From an uncultured Ruminococcus sp. (lineage in GTDB: Bacteria > Bacillota > Clostridia > Oscillospirales > Ruminococcaceae), in contig CADBQZ010000249.1 of NCBI GenBank assembly GCA_902796865.1, forward strand, positions 1-5,596: 5,596 nucleotides of DNA. The letters are read 5' to 3'. A program made the translations under genes and the position numbers. The stretch's first letter is position 1. Each line of letters begins with the position of its first letter. A model generated the notes under the pieces. That model worked only from the letters and a program-made list of their open reading frames with translations, was not told where the DNA came from and ran no database searches. Of this stretch, positions 1-5,596 are shown piece after piece.

Positions 1-418
1 AATCGTAGAATATCGTATCGATAGATGCAAGAGTTGATATTCCGAGATCCTGGGTACTGCTGAGCTGATCGTGTATTATTTTGAATTCTGGCATATCATA
101 TACAAATGAGAACCTTTCAAGAAAGGCATTGAACTCATCGCTGCCCCAGTCATCGCTTATAACGAGTTCTTCGGTAGGTATTTTGCTGTATACTTCCTGG
201 ACGCTGTCACGGAGCACTTTCAGAGCATCACCGTCGATGTTGAGAACCGCCATATTTGCAATGTCTTTGGATTGATTTTTGAATGATTGTTCATTTACAG
301 ACGATACTCTGTAGCTGCTCATGATTATAGAAACAATGCAGCTCATTAAAGACAATGTTGTTACTATTATTGATATTTTAAATTTTAATGGAAAGCGCAT
401 TCCGTTTGGTTTGGTCAT
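1..418 (-). CDS. Membrane-anchored sensor-like protein, N-terminal part (partial, runs off the left edge)
   Basis: This open frame begins at ATG 418 and gives 139 codons before leaving the window, so the C-terminal output domain is missing. The start is supported by an AGGAGC ribosome site at 434-429 and a consensus promoter upstream. The protein opens with a short basic segment (MTKPNGMRFPLKFK). One hydrophobic helix follows at about residues 15-34, then a polar region rich in acidic residues and helix-forming stretches from about residue 35. That is the usual plan of a one-helix signal anchor followed by an extracytoplasmic sensing domain, as in dCache-type GGDEF proteins, histidine kinases and chemoreceptors. 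I cannot tell which, because no output domain is visible. It is transcribed divergently from trpB2 and is probably unrelated to the amino acid genes. The existence and start of the gene are well supported; the sensor role is inferred from architecture only. Confidence 0.75.
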   Translation of the reverse strand, partial: MTKPNGMRFPLKFKISIIVTTLSLMSCIVSIIMSSYRVSSVNEQSFKNQSKDIANMAVLNIDGDALKVLRDSVQEVYSKIPTEELVISDDWGSDEFNAFLERFSFVYDMPEFKIIHDQLSSTQDLGISTLASIDTIFYD

Positions 419-452
419 AATAATTAGAGCTCCTAATAAATGGTTTTATAAA

Positions 453-481
453 ATTATACCATAAATTTCTTTTTCTGTCAA
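453..481 (-). promoter_or_regulatory. Consensus sigma-A promoter for the membrane sensor-like gene
   Basis: Read on the minus strand, TTGACA lies at 481-476 and TATAAT at 458-453, with a 17-nt spacer. A TG dinucleotide one base before the -10 box adds an extended -10 element. Both hexamers match the consensus exactly. Transcription should start near 446, leaving a leader of roughly 28 nt that holds the ribosome site at 434-429. Confidence 0.85.
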
Positions 482-626
482 CGATTTTTATATAGAATCT
501 AACGGAGATATTTGATTTTTATAAGAAATGTAAGCTTGCAGCATTTTATTATCATATCGTCGGTAAGCTGTATAAACGGAGTCTGGGATATTCGTACTTT
601 CAGCGGTTTACAGTAAATGCTTTTTC

Positions 627-655
627 TTGACAAAAATAACTATATATGATATAAT
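627..655 (+). promoter_or_regulatory. Consensus sigma-A promoter for trpB2-thrB
   Basis: TTGACA at 627-632 and TATAAT at 650-655 are separated by 17 nt. TG at 647-648 forms an extended -10 motif. Both boxes match the consensus exactly, which predicts strong, activator-independent transcription starting near 662. The leader is about 44 nt and ends with the AAAGGAA ribosome site at 692-698 before the ATG at 706. No terminator-antiterminator pair or run of Trp codons is present in the leader. Confidence 0.85.
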
Positions 656-705
656 ATAAACGATAAAATTTAGCTGTTTTAAAGCAGTATGAAAGGAACG
701 TTAAA

Positions 706-2076
706 ATGAGTAATAATATACCTTATAAGATTTATCTTGATGAGAATGAACTCCCTAAGCAGTGGTATAATGTAAGAGCTGATATGGAGAAAAAGCCATC
801 ACCGCTCGTCAATCCCGCTTCAGGTAAGCCGATGACACTTGATGAACTAAGTCAGGTATTCTGCCGTGAACTCGCAGCACAGGAGCTTAATGATACCGAC
901 GCATATATAGATATTCCGGAGGAGATCATTAATTTCTACAAGATGTACCGTCCGTCACCGCTCGTAAGAGCTTATTATCTTGAAAAGGCACTTGGAACAC
1001 CTGCTAAGATATATTATAAGTTTGAAGGAAATAATACTTCCGGAAGCCACAAGCTCAACAGTGCTATAGCTCAGGCTTATTATGCAAAGAAGCAGGGACT
1101 CAAAGGAGTTACTACCGAAACAGGTGCAGGTCAGTGGGGAACAGCTCTTTCTATGGCTTGTTCATATTTTGATCTTGACTGCAAGGTGTATATGGTCAAG
1201 TGTTCATATGAGCAAAAGCCTTTCAGAAGAGAAGTAATGAGAACATATGGCGCAAATGTTACACCTTCTCCGTCAGATACAACAGAAGTAGGAAGAAAGA
1301 TACTTGCTAAATTCCCGGATACTAACGGTTCTTTGGGATGTGCTATCTCCGAAGCTGTAGAAGCAGCTGTAAGCACAGAAGGTTACAGATACGTTTTGGG
1401 TTCGGTGCTTTCTCAGGTACTTTTGCATCAGTCTATAATCGGTATGGAAACTATGACAGCCTGCGATAAATATGGCATAAAGCCTGATGTTATAATCGGT
1501 TGTGCAGGCGGCGGTTCAAACTTAGGCGGTCTTATATCACCATTTATGGGAAGAAAGCTCAGAGGAGAAGCAGATTATCAGTTTATTGCTGTTGAGCCTG
1601 CTTCGTGTCCGTCACTTACAAGAGGTGTTTATGCTTATGACTTCTGCGATACTGGCGCTATATGCCCGCTCCAGAAGATGTATACACTCGGAAGCAATTT
1701 CATGCCTTCACCAAGCCATGCAGGCGGTCTGAGGTATCATGGAATGAGCGGTATCGTTTCAGAGCTTTACGATCAGGGACTTATAGAAGCAAAATCAGTT
1801 GAACAGACATCTGTATTTGAAGCAGCAACAAAGTTCGCAAGGATAGAGGGTACTCTTCCGGCACCTGAGAGCAGCCACGCAATAAAGGCAGCAATCGACG
1901 AGGCATTGAGATGCAAAGAAACAGGCGAAGAAAAGACTATCCTTTTTGGTCTTACAGGCACAGGATATTTCGATATGTATGCTTATCAGCAGTACAATGA
2001 CGGAACTATGTCAGACTATATCCCGACAGACGAAGAGATCAAAAACAGCATTGATACACTTCCGAACATTAAATAA
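706..2076 (+). CDS. trpB: TrpB2-type tryptophan synthase beta chain (TrpB-like PLP-dependent enzyme)
   Basis: This is a 456-residue cytosolic fold-type II PLP enzyme expected to join indole to a serine-derived aminoacrylate to make tryptophan. The PLP lysine is K116 in GSHKLNSA and the catalytic acid is E138 in TETGAGQWG. The glycine loop that holds the cofactor phosphate is GCAGGGSNLGG at 265-275. EGTLPAPESSHA lies at 381-392 and a GTG motif at 418-420. GSHKLNSA, GQWG (TrpB1 has GQHG), the long N-terminal extension and the length (TrpB1 is about 400 residues) place it in the TrpB2 subfamily, which generally works without TrpA. Consistent with this, no trpA is adjacent. TrpB2 enzymes are thought to salvage indole, and some are reported to prefer O-phosphoserine over serine. 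The start has a good ribosome site (AGGAA at 694-698). It is the first gene of a unit with thrB, 51 bp downstream. The subfamily call is firm; the physiological substrate is inferred and could differ. Confidence 0.93.
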   Translation: MSNNIPYKIYLDENELPKQWYNVRADMEKKPSPLVNPASGKPMTLDELSQVFCRELAAQELNDTDAYIDIPEEIINFYKMYRPSPLVRAYYLEKALGTPAKIYYKFEGNNTSGSHKLNSAIAQAYYAKKQGLKGVTTETGAGQWGTALSMACSYFDLDCKVYMVKCSYEQKPFRREVMRTYGANVTPSPSDTTEVGRKILAKFPDTNGSLGCAISEAVEAAVSTEGYRYVLGSVLSQVLLHQSIIGMETMTACDKYGIKPDVIIGCAGGGSNLGGLISPFMGRKLRGEADYQFIAVEPASCPSLTRGVYAYDFCDTGAICPLQKMYTLGSNFMPSPSHAGGLRYHGMSGIVSELYDQGLIEAKSVEQTSVFEAATKFARIEGTLPAPESSHAIKAAIDEALRCKETGEEKTILFGLTGTGYFDMYAYQQYNDGTMSDYIPTDEEIKNSIDTLPNIK

Positions 2077-2127
2077 GAGTTCATAAATTCTGCTGCATCG
2101 CTTATAAATACCGCTCAGGAGGGAAAG

Positions 2128-3015
2128 ATGATAAAGATACAGATACCTGCTACCTCTGCAAATCTTGGTGCAGGTTTTGATGCGCTCGGACTTGCGCTTA
2201 ACTTTTACAACTATGTTGAAATGGAAGAATCCGATGTTGTTGATATACAGTCACTTGATGATATACAGGTACCGCAGGACGAGAGTAATCTTATCTATAT
2301 ATCTGCAAAGGATCTTTTCAATGTCTGCGGAAAAAAGATAAGCGGACTTAAGATAAGACAGACAAATAATATCCCTATGGCAAGAGGAATGGGTTCAAGC
2401 TCTGCTTGTATCGTTGCCGGACTTGTCGGAGCAAATAAGCTTTTAGGTGATCCTCTTTCGGCAGATGATCTTGTAGATCTTGCTGCACAGATAGAAGGAC
2501 ATCCTGATAATACAGCCCCTGCTCTTTTGGGTGGAATAGTTACGGCAGTTTTTGACGGACAAAAGGTACACTGGGTAAAGCAGGAAGTGTTTACAAAACT
2601 TAAATTTGTGACGATAATACCTGATTTTGAACTAAAAACGGAAAAGGCAAGAGCTTGTCTTCCGAAAGAAGTTTCGCATAAAGATGCTGTATATAATCTT
2701 TCAAGAGCAGCGCTTTTCTCGGCATCGCTTTTAACGGGTAAATTTGAAAATCTCAGGACTGGTGTTCATGATAAGCTTCATCAGCCGTATAGAATGGCTC
2801 TTATCCCTAATGCAAGAGATGTGTTTGATATAGCCTATAATCATGGCGCATATGCAGCTTACATAAGCGGAGCAGGTCCTACTATAATTGCTATAGTTGA
2901 TGAAAACAATAAATATTTTACTGGAAAAATGCGGTTTTCACTTGATAATGCCGGACTAAGAGGCTGGGAAGTAAGGGAAAACCATATAGATAATCAAGGT
3001 ACTAAAATAATTTGA
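2128..3015 (+). CDS. thrB: Homoserine kinase
   Basis: This 295-residue GHMP-family kinase phosphorylates L-homoserine with ATP to O-phospho-L-homoserine, the substrate of threonine synthase. The N-terminal family motif PATSANLGAGFD is at residues 7-18. The ATP-binding glycine/serine loop PMARGMGSSSA is at 83-93. The substrate-side EGHPDN motif is at 123-128, and the C-terminal glycine loop SGAGPTI is at 247-253. The length is normal for ThrB, and the motif set separates it from mevalonate, galactose and CDP-ME kinases. The start is fixed by a strong AGGAGGG at 2117-2123, 5 nt before the ATG. The gap after trpB2 holds no promoter or terminator that I can see, so the two are probably co-transcribed. 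The usual partners hom and thrC are absent from the window. A hairpin terminator begins 6 nt after the TGA stop. Confidence 0.95.
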   Translation: MIKIQIPATSANLGAGFDALGLALNFYNYVEMEESDVVDIQSLDDIQVPQDESNLIYISAKDLFNVCGKKISGLKIRQTNNIPMARGMGSSSACIVAGLVGANKLLGDPLSADDLVDLAAQIEGHPDNTAPALLGGIVTAVFDGQKVHWVKQEVFTKLKFVTIIPDFELKTEKARACLPKEVSHKDAVYNLSRAALFSASLLTGKFENLRTGVHDKLHQPYRMALIPNARDVFDIAYNHGAYAAYISGAGPTIIAIVDENNKYFTGKMRFSLDNAGLRGWEVRENHIDNQGTKII

Positions 3016-3020
3016 AATAC

Positions 3021-3056
3021 AAAAGGCAGCACGATATTGTGCTGCCTTTGCTTATA
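3021..3056. terminator. Bidirectional rho-independent terminator between converging operons
   Basis: AAAGGCAGCAC at 3022-3032 pairs perfectly with GTGCTGCCTTT at 3039-3049, giving an 11-bp stem around a 6-nt loop. The flanking bases are T-rich on both strands (TTTGCTTATAT on plus, TTTTGTATTT on minus). It sits between the thrB stop (3015) and the stop of the radical SAM gene (3057), so it can end transcripts from both sides. The U-tract is better on the minus strand. Confidence 0.9.
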
Positions 3057-3950
3057 TCATATTCCCGAAAGGTCAAATTCAGGAATGTATTTTTCAGATG
3101 AAGAACTTTTTGATTGAAAAAATCCTTCCATACCATATTTCTCTGCTCTTTGCATGACCGTTTTGTATTCAAATGTCGTTATGGGACGGTCTATCTCTTT
3201 ATGCTCATGTGCCTTGTAAAAGGGAGTATACTGGCTCATAAGACTTATTAGATAGCTTCCGCTTGGAAGAATAGAGTTTAATTCATCTATTATTCTGATC
3301 GAATCTTTCCGGCAATGAGGCAAGACGAGATGACGCACTATAAGACCTTTAAGAAGTTTTCCGTTATTATCATAAATCAGCTTCGGCTGCTGGCGGTGCA
3401 TTTCATACACTGCTTTTTTTGTATATAAAAAATAATCCTTGGCACCTGAATACTTTTTTGAAAGCTCAGGAGAAAAGTATTTTATATCCGGCATATAAAT
3501 ATCAATATATCCGTTTAGCATATGAAGTGTTTCTTCAAGTTCAAAGCCGCCGCTGTTGTATATGACAGGTATATTTAGTCTATGTTTTACAATATCAAGA
3601 GCATCTATTATATGCGGAACGAATTGTACTGCGCTTACAAGTTCGATATTCTCGGCACCTTTGTCCTGCTGTTCAAGAAAAATATCTGCAAGCCTTGCGA
3701 TAGATATTTCCTTACCGAAGCATTCATGGCTTATCTTATAATTCTGACAGAAGCAGCATTTAAGATTACAGCCAGAAAAGAATATCGTTCCGGCACCGTT
3801 TTTAAAACTTATAGGCGGTTCTTCCCATTCATGGAGTGAGACTTTCGCAAGTTTTATCTTGTCTGATACCCCACATACACCAGCTGATTTTGTGCGGTCT
3901 GCACCGCATCTTCTTGGGCAAAGCCGACAGTTTTTGAGATCATAGTTCAT
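3057..3950 (-). CDS. Radical SAM protein, PflX family (pyruvate formate-lyase activase-like, function unknown)
   Basis: This is a 297-residue iron-sulfur protein. The radical SAM cluster motif CxxxCxxC is C61, C65 and C68 in FFSGCNLKCCFCQNY. It is preceded by a cysteine-rich N-terminus (C8, C11, C15, C26, in CRLCPRRCGADR and GVCG). A short link including EEPPIS joins the two. This layout is typical of the PflX family (COG1313), homologous to pyruvate formate-lyase activases but of unknown substrate. The extra cysteines could hold a second cluster or a metal. I chose ATG 3950 because GGAAG at 3963-3959 lies 8 nt upstream and the cysteine motif follows directly. An upstream TTG at 3992 would add 14 residues but has no ribosome site. 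The start overlaps the nspC stop by 11 nt, which implies translational coupling. There is no glycyl radical enzyme nearby, so a pyruvate formate-lyase role is unsupported. Confidence 0.88.
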   Translation of the reverse strand: MNYDLKNCRLCPRRCGADRTKSAGVCGVSDKIKLAKVSLHEWEEPPISFKNGAGTIFFSGCNLKCCFCQNYKISHECFGKEISIARLADIFLEQQDKGAENIELVSAVQFVPHIIDALDIVKHRLNIPVIYNSGGFELEETLHMLNGYIDIYMPDIKYFSPELSKKYSGAKDYFLYTKKAVYEMHRQQPKLIYDNNGKLLKGLIVRHLVLPHCRKDSIRIIDELNSILPSGSYLISLMSQYTPFYKAHEHKEIDRPITTFEYKTVMQRAEKYGMEGFFQSKSSSSEKYIPEFDLSGI

Positions 3951-5100
3951 ATGTTTCACTTCCAAGCCGCATTTTGAAATCGTTATATCCAAATTGTTTT
4001 ATGATCTCAAATTTGCCGTTACTTTTCAATACGCCTATAGAGGGAAGTGTGATGCCATTGAATGTGTTGTTCTTGACGGTGGTATAAATAGCCATGTCGC
4101 AGAAAACAAGTCTGTCGCCGGAGCACAGTGGCTTATCAAACGAATAATCGCCTATTGTATCTCCTGCAAGGCAGGTATTGCCTGCAAGACGGTATGTATA
4201 AGGTTTTTCATTTGGCTTTCCGCTGTTTATTATATTAGGTCTGTATGGCATTTCAAGCACATCAGGCATATGACAGGCAGCTGATACATCTAGTATAGCT
4301 ATGTCTTTGACATTATGAACTATGTCAAGAACGCTTGAGACCAGCCAGCCGGCATTAAGGGCAATAGCCTCCCCAGGCTCGAGATATACTTGTACGCCGT
4401 ATTTTTCTTTGAAGAAGTTTATAGATTTTATAAGTGTTTCGATGTCGTAGTCTTCACGAGTGATATGATGACCGCCGCCGAAATTTATCCATTTCATTTG
4501 TTTTATATATCTGCCGAATTTTTCATCAACAATCTGCACAGTGCGCCAGAGTGTATCGGAATTTTGCTCGCACATGGTGTGAAAATGAAGTCCAGTTATG
4601 CCGTCAAGTTCATCATCTTCAAATGCTGAAAGAGTAACGCCCATTCGTGAACCTTCCGCACACGGATCATAGATCTTAGTTTCGATTTCCGAATATTCCG
4701 GATTTATGCGTATACCGCATTCAATATCCCTGCCGCAGTTTTTTATTTTGTCACGATGCTTTTTCCACTGTGAAAAAGAATTGAAGACGATATGACCGCA
4801 TATCCTTACAAGTTCGTCCATATCCTGTTCAGTAAATGCAGGAGCAAAAACATGATTTTCTTTATCAGGCATAAATTCGTGTGCAAGCTTTGCTTCGTTT
4901 ATACCGCTTGCGGTAGTTCCTGATATGTATTCTGATATGAGCGGATAAAAGTTGAAATTTGAGAATGCTTTTTGTGCAAGCAGTATCTTACAGTCTGTTT
5001 TATCTTCAATGCTCTTTAAAAGCTTTAGATTTTCTGTGAGTTTATTCTCGTCAATGACATAGCATGGGGTCGGTATCTCATTTATTATTTTTTCTATCAT
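3940..5100 (-). CDS. nspC: Carboxynorspermidine/carboxyspermidine decarboxylase
   Basis: This 386-residue PLP enzyme of the alanine racemase-fold decarboxylase group removes CO2 from carboxyspermidine or carboxynorspermidine, giving spermidine or norspermidine. The PLP lysine is K44 in LAQKAF. HFHTMCEQ is at 172-179, and the phosphate-binding GGG at 208-210 is followed by HHIT. EPGEA is at 241-245, and CLAGD at 310-314 carries the presumed catalytic cysteine C310. The aromatic AIYT is at 337-340. CLAGD together with HFHTMCEQ separates it from diaminopimelate and ornithine decarboxylases. The start has GGAG at 5111-5108, 7 nt before the ATG. It lies 54 bp after the carboxynorspermidine synthase gene, the enzyme that makes its substrate, and overlaps the radical SAM gene by 11 nt. 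In gut clostridia the likely product is spermidine, but the sequence cannot decide between spermidine and norspermidine. Confidence 0.95.
   Translation of the reverse strand: MIEKIINEIPTPCYVIDENKLTENLKLLKSIEDKTDCKILLAQKAFSNFNFYPLISEYISGTTASGINEAKLAHEFMPDKENHVFAPAFTEQDMDELVRICGHIVFNSFSQWKKHRDKIKNCGRDIECGIRINPEYSEIETKIYDPCAEGSRMGVTLSAFEDDELDGITGLHFHTMCEQNSDTLWRTVQIVDEKFGRYIKQMKWINFGGGHHITREDYDIETLIKSINFFKEKYGVQVYLEPGEAIALNAGWLVSSVLDIVHNVKDIAILDVSAACHMPDVLEMPYRPNIINSGKPNEKPYTYRLAGNTCLAGDTIGDYSFDKPLCSGDRLVFCDMAIYTTVKNNTFNGITLPSIGVLKSNGKFEIIKQFGYNDFKMRLGSETYEL
3959..3963 (-). promoter_or_regulatory. Ribosome binding site deciding the radical SAM start
   Basis: GGAAG reads at 3963-3959 on the minus strand, inside the last codons of nspC and 8 nt before ATG 3950. 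It favours this start over the TTG at 3992, whose upstream bases contain no purine-rich site. The overlap with the nspC stop (3942-3940) suits re-initiation by ribosomes finishing nspC. Confidence 0.65.
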
Positions 5101-5124
5101 TATTTATCTCCATAAAATATACAG

Positions 5125-5149
5125 GGGCGGGCATTTGCCCGCCCTTTTT
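5125..5149 (+). terminator. GC-rich hairpin with a T-tract on the plus strand, between the polyamine genes
   Basis: GGGCGGGC at 5125-5132 pairs with GCCCGCCC at 5137-5144 around an ATTT loop, followed on the plus strand by TTTTTAATTTTT. As a plus-strand signal it is a good intrinsic terminator, but no plus-strand gene leads into it. On the minus strand, the direction of the flanking genes, the hairpin is followed by CTGTATATTTT, a weak U-tract. It may therefore act as a partial terminator or mRNA-processing hairpin within the operon, or block antisense transcription. The hairpin is certain; its role is not. Confidence 0.65.
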
Positions 5150-5154
5150 AATTT

Positions 5155-5596
5155 TTAATCAACCAGAACCGGATCGAAGTTCTCTTTCCACGGAAGTCCC
5201 CACTTATTGAGGGCTTCCATAAATGGATCCGGATCAAATTCTTCAACATTATAAACGCCCGGTTTTTTCCATTTGCCGGTGAGCACCATCATAGCACCTA
5301 TCATGGCAGGAACGCCTGTTGTATATCATACTGCCTGTGATCCTACCTCTTTATAGCATTCCTGATGATCGCAGACATTGTAGACGTAGTACTTTACGTC
5401 TTTGCCGTCTTTCTTACCCTGACAGATACAGCCGATATTTGTTTTGCCGACTGTTCTGGGGCCTAATGATGCAGGGTCAGGAAGTACAGCCTTCAGAAAC
5501 TGGAGAGGAACTATTTCTTTGCCTTCATACATTATAGGCTCGATAGATGTCATACCGACATTTTCAAGACATTTCAGATGTGTGAGATATGACTGG
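5155..5596 (-). pseudogene. Carboxynorspermidine synthase (saccharopine dehydrogenase family), C-terminal part, with in-frame TGA
   Basis: The window holds the last 146 codons; the N-terminal NADPH-binding domain lies beyond the right edge. The frame reads QSYLTHLKCLENVGM, then PLQFLKAVLPDPASLGPRT, GKTNIGCI and YYVYNVCDHQECYKEVGSQAV. It meets TGA at 5328-5326 and continues for 56 codons in the same frame (YTTGVPAMIGAMM, EEFDPDPFMEALNKWGLPW, FDPVLVD) to TAA at 5157-5155. Both sides look like one conserved carboxynorspermidine synthase, the enzyme that reductively couples aspartate semialdehyde with a diamine ahead of NspC. From memory, homologs have serine before YTTGVPAM, so TCA to TGA is the simplest change. 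Termination here would remove the conserved C-terminus and probably activity. Alternatives are a base-call error, readthrough or selenocysteine insertion. Reassignment of TGA is excluded because thrB, nspC and the radical SAM gene end with it. Family assignment is firm; pseudogene status is provisional. Confidence 0.8.

Larger units (their letters stand above)
419..705. other. Divergent intergenic region
   Basis: These 287 bases separate the leftward sensor-like gene from the rightward trpB2. They hold one consensus promoter for each direction, at 453-481 and 627-655. The 145 bases between the two -35 boxes are AT-rich. I see no convincing open frame, operator, T-box, riboswitch or RNA gene there. 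The trpB2 leader (about 662-705) is too short for an attenuator. Confidence 0.7.

Noticed and set aside
501..581. Short direct repeats AACGGAG (501, 575) and GTAAGCT (530, 563) in the divergent intergenic region
   Set aside because: A repeated 7-mer is expected by chance in about 140 bases, the spacing is irregular and the copies do not extend. There is no sign of an operator array.
689..709. Six-codon open frame MKGTLK whose TGA overlaps the trpB2 ATG, like a coupled leader peptide
   Set aside because: It has no ribosome site of its own (AT-rich bases precede it), no Trp codons and no terminator structure. Its AAAGGAA bases are simply the trpB2 ribosome site.
1131..1376. Minus-strand open frame inside trpB2
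   Set aside because: The opposite strand encodes the conserved TrpB2 core without interruption, and this frame has no supporting start signal.
3951..3992. Extended radical SAM start at TTG 3992, adding 14 residues
   Set aside because: There is no ribosome site before the TTG and the extra residues lie wholly inside nspC. ATG 3950 has GGAAG at proper spacing and begins just before the conserved cysteine motif.
5155..5304. Internal re-initiation at ATG 5304 to make a separate C-terminal fragment
   Set aside because: No purine-rich ribosome site precedes that ATG, and the fragment would begin within a conserved motif of the parent enzyme.
5155..5328. Genome-wide reassignment of TGA to an amino acid to explain the internal stop
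   Set aside because: thrB, nspC and the radical SAM gene all end with TGA at sensible positions, thrB directly before a terminator, and Trp is encoded by TGG throughout.
5319..5537. Plus-strand open frame opposite the carboxynorspermidine synthase
   Set aside because: It is a shadow of a conserved minus-strand coding region, with no ribosome site and no recognisable protein features.

Overview
The window looks like chromosomal DNA from a Gram-positive gut-type clostridium, probably Ruminococcus or another Oscillospiraceae. The evidence is moderate-to-low GC, AAGGAG-type ribosome binding sites, two textbook sigma-A promoters, and a carboxynorspermidine-type polyamine gene pair. This taxonomic guess rests on gene content and style only. 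TGA is the stop codon of three intact genes here, so the standard bacterial code applies.

Layout. (1) Positions 1-418, minus strand: the first 139 codons of a membrane-anchored, sensor-like protein that runs off the left edge. (2) Positions 419-705: a divergent intergenic region with back-to-back consensus promoters, one per direction. (3) Positions 706-3015, plus strand: trpB2 (stand-alone type tryptophan synthase beta chain) followed 51 bp later by thrB (homoserine kinase). (4) Positions about 3021-3056: a hairpin serving as terminator for two converging operons. (5) Positions 3057-5596, minus strand: a polyamine operon. In transcription order it holds carboxynorspermidine synthase (C-terminal part only; the rest lies beyond the right edge), nspC (carboxynorspermidine decarboxylase), and a PflX-type radical SAM protein whose start overlaps the nspC stop by 11 nt.

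How the genes work together. The synthase reductively joins aspartate semialdehyde to a diamine (putrescine or 1,3-diaminopropane). NspC then decarboxylates the product to spermidine or norspermidine. The radical SAM protein is translationally coupled to this pair, and its role is unknown. On the other side, ThrB makes O-phosphohomoserine for threonine synthesis. TrpB2 normally makes tryptophan from indole, but neither trpA nor thrC is in view.

Most notable point: the synthase reading frame contains an in-frame TGA at 5326-5328, in the middle of an otherwise intact and conserved C-terminus. A recent nonsense mutation or base-call error is the simplest explanation. A hairpin just downstream makes recoding worth excluding. 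No mobile element, CRISPR array, tRNA or rRNA was seen.
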